Assembly (NCBI GenBank): GCA_000151295.1
Contig: GG745330.1
Location: 2,052,761 to 2,116,760, forward strand
DNA length: 64,000 bases
Direction of reading: 5' to 3'
From: Allomyces macrogynus ATCC 38327
Taxonomy: Eukaryota; Blastocladiomycota; Blastocladiomycetes; Blastocladiales; Blastocladiaceae
Position 1 is the stretch's first letter, and every line of letters starts with the position of its first letter. The position numbers and the translations under genes were made by a program. Below the pieces are notes generated by a model. That model saw nothing but the letters and a program-made list of their open reading frames with translations, was not told the DNA's origin and ran no database searches. Positions 63,906 through 64,000 of the stretch are shown here, piece after piece.

Positions 63906-64000
63906 GATGGCGACGTTGCTTGAGCGCGAGTTGGGCGATCGGGGTCCAAGGAGCGTGCAGCGCGGCGAGCGGCGGTTGGCGCGGCGAGTGCGGGTAGTGC

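Overview
This is eukaryotic nuclear DNA with a virus-like element at its left end. Positions 1 to about 11.9 kb are AT-richer and densely packed with compact, intronless genes, mostly on the minus strand. They are a major-capsid-like gene running off the left edge, an A32/FtsK-type packaging ATPase, a 511-aa probable virion or scaffold protein, a fibre-like protein, a retroviral-type (DDE) integrase, a tyrosine recombinase and a 1067-aa primase-helicase. This gene set is that of a Polinton-like virus / Maverick-type element. A repeat-rich junction at about 11.9-12.7 kb leads into very GC-rich host DNA.

The host part (about 12.8-64 kb) holds intron-containing genes with short introns (about 40-100 nt, GT..AG, often a CTAAC-like branch point). 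Recognisable genes, left to right, are: a damaged cyclic-nucleotide-gated channel (+), a truncated fungal-type Na+/H+ antiporter (-), INTS4 (-), RTF1 (+), NAC-alpha (-), a small membrane protein (+), a DNMT remnant (-), a RavA/MoxR ATPase (+), a TLG2/syntaxin-16 SNARE (+), a protein with eight or more IQ motifs (-), BBOF1 (+), MUS81 (-), a 7TM protein (+), an IBTK-like ankyrin/RCC1/BTB protein (-), SPT4 (+), a Ser/Ala/Pro-rich giant protein (+), a CHL1/DDX11 helicase (-) and a Ser-rich protein with DLSxxE repeats (-).

A basal-body gene (BBOF1) and a CNG channel point to a flagellated organism. The antiporter looks fungal, Integrator is retained, and the DNA is GC-rich. My best guess is an early-diverging zoosporic fungus (Blastocladiomycota/chytrid grade). 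This is an inference, not proof.

Several genes, viral and host, are split by single-base indels in short homopolymers. At least three show an apparent extra A in a GCAAAA context. I cannot tell from one sequence whether these are assembly errors or real decay, so broken viral genes should not automatically be read as a dead element. The strongest novelty candidates are four: the viral element with two unrelated integrases, its primase-helicase fusion, the duplicated promoter module in front of its recombinase and its replication gene, and the symmetrical inverted-repeat/hairpin cluster at its right side.
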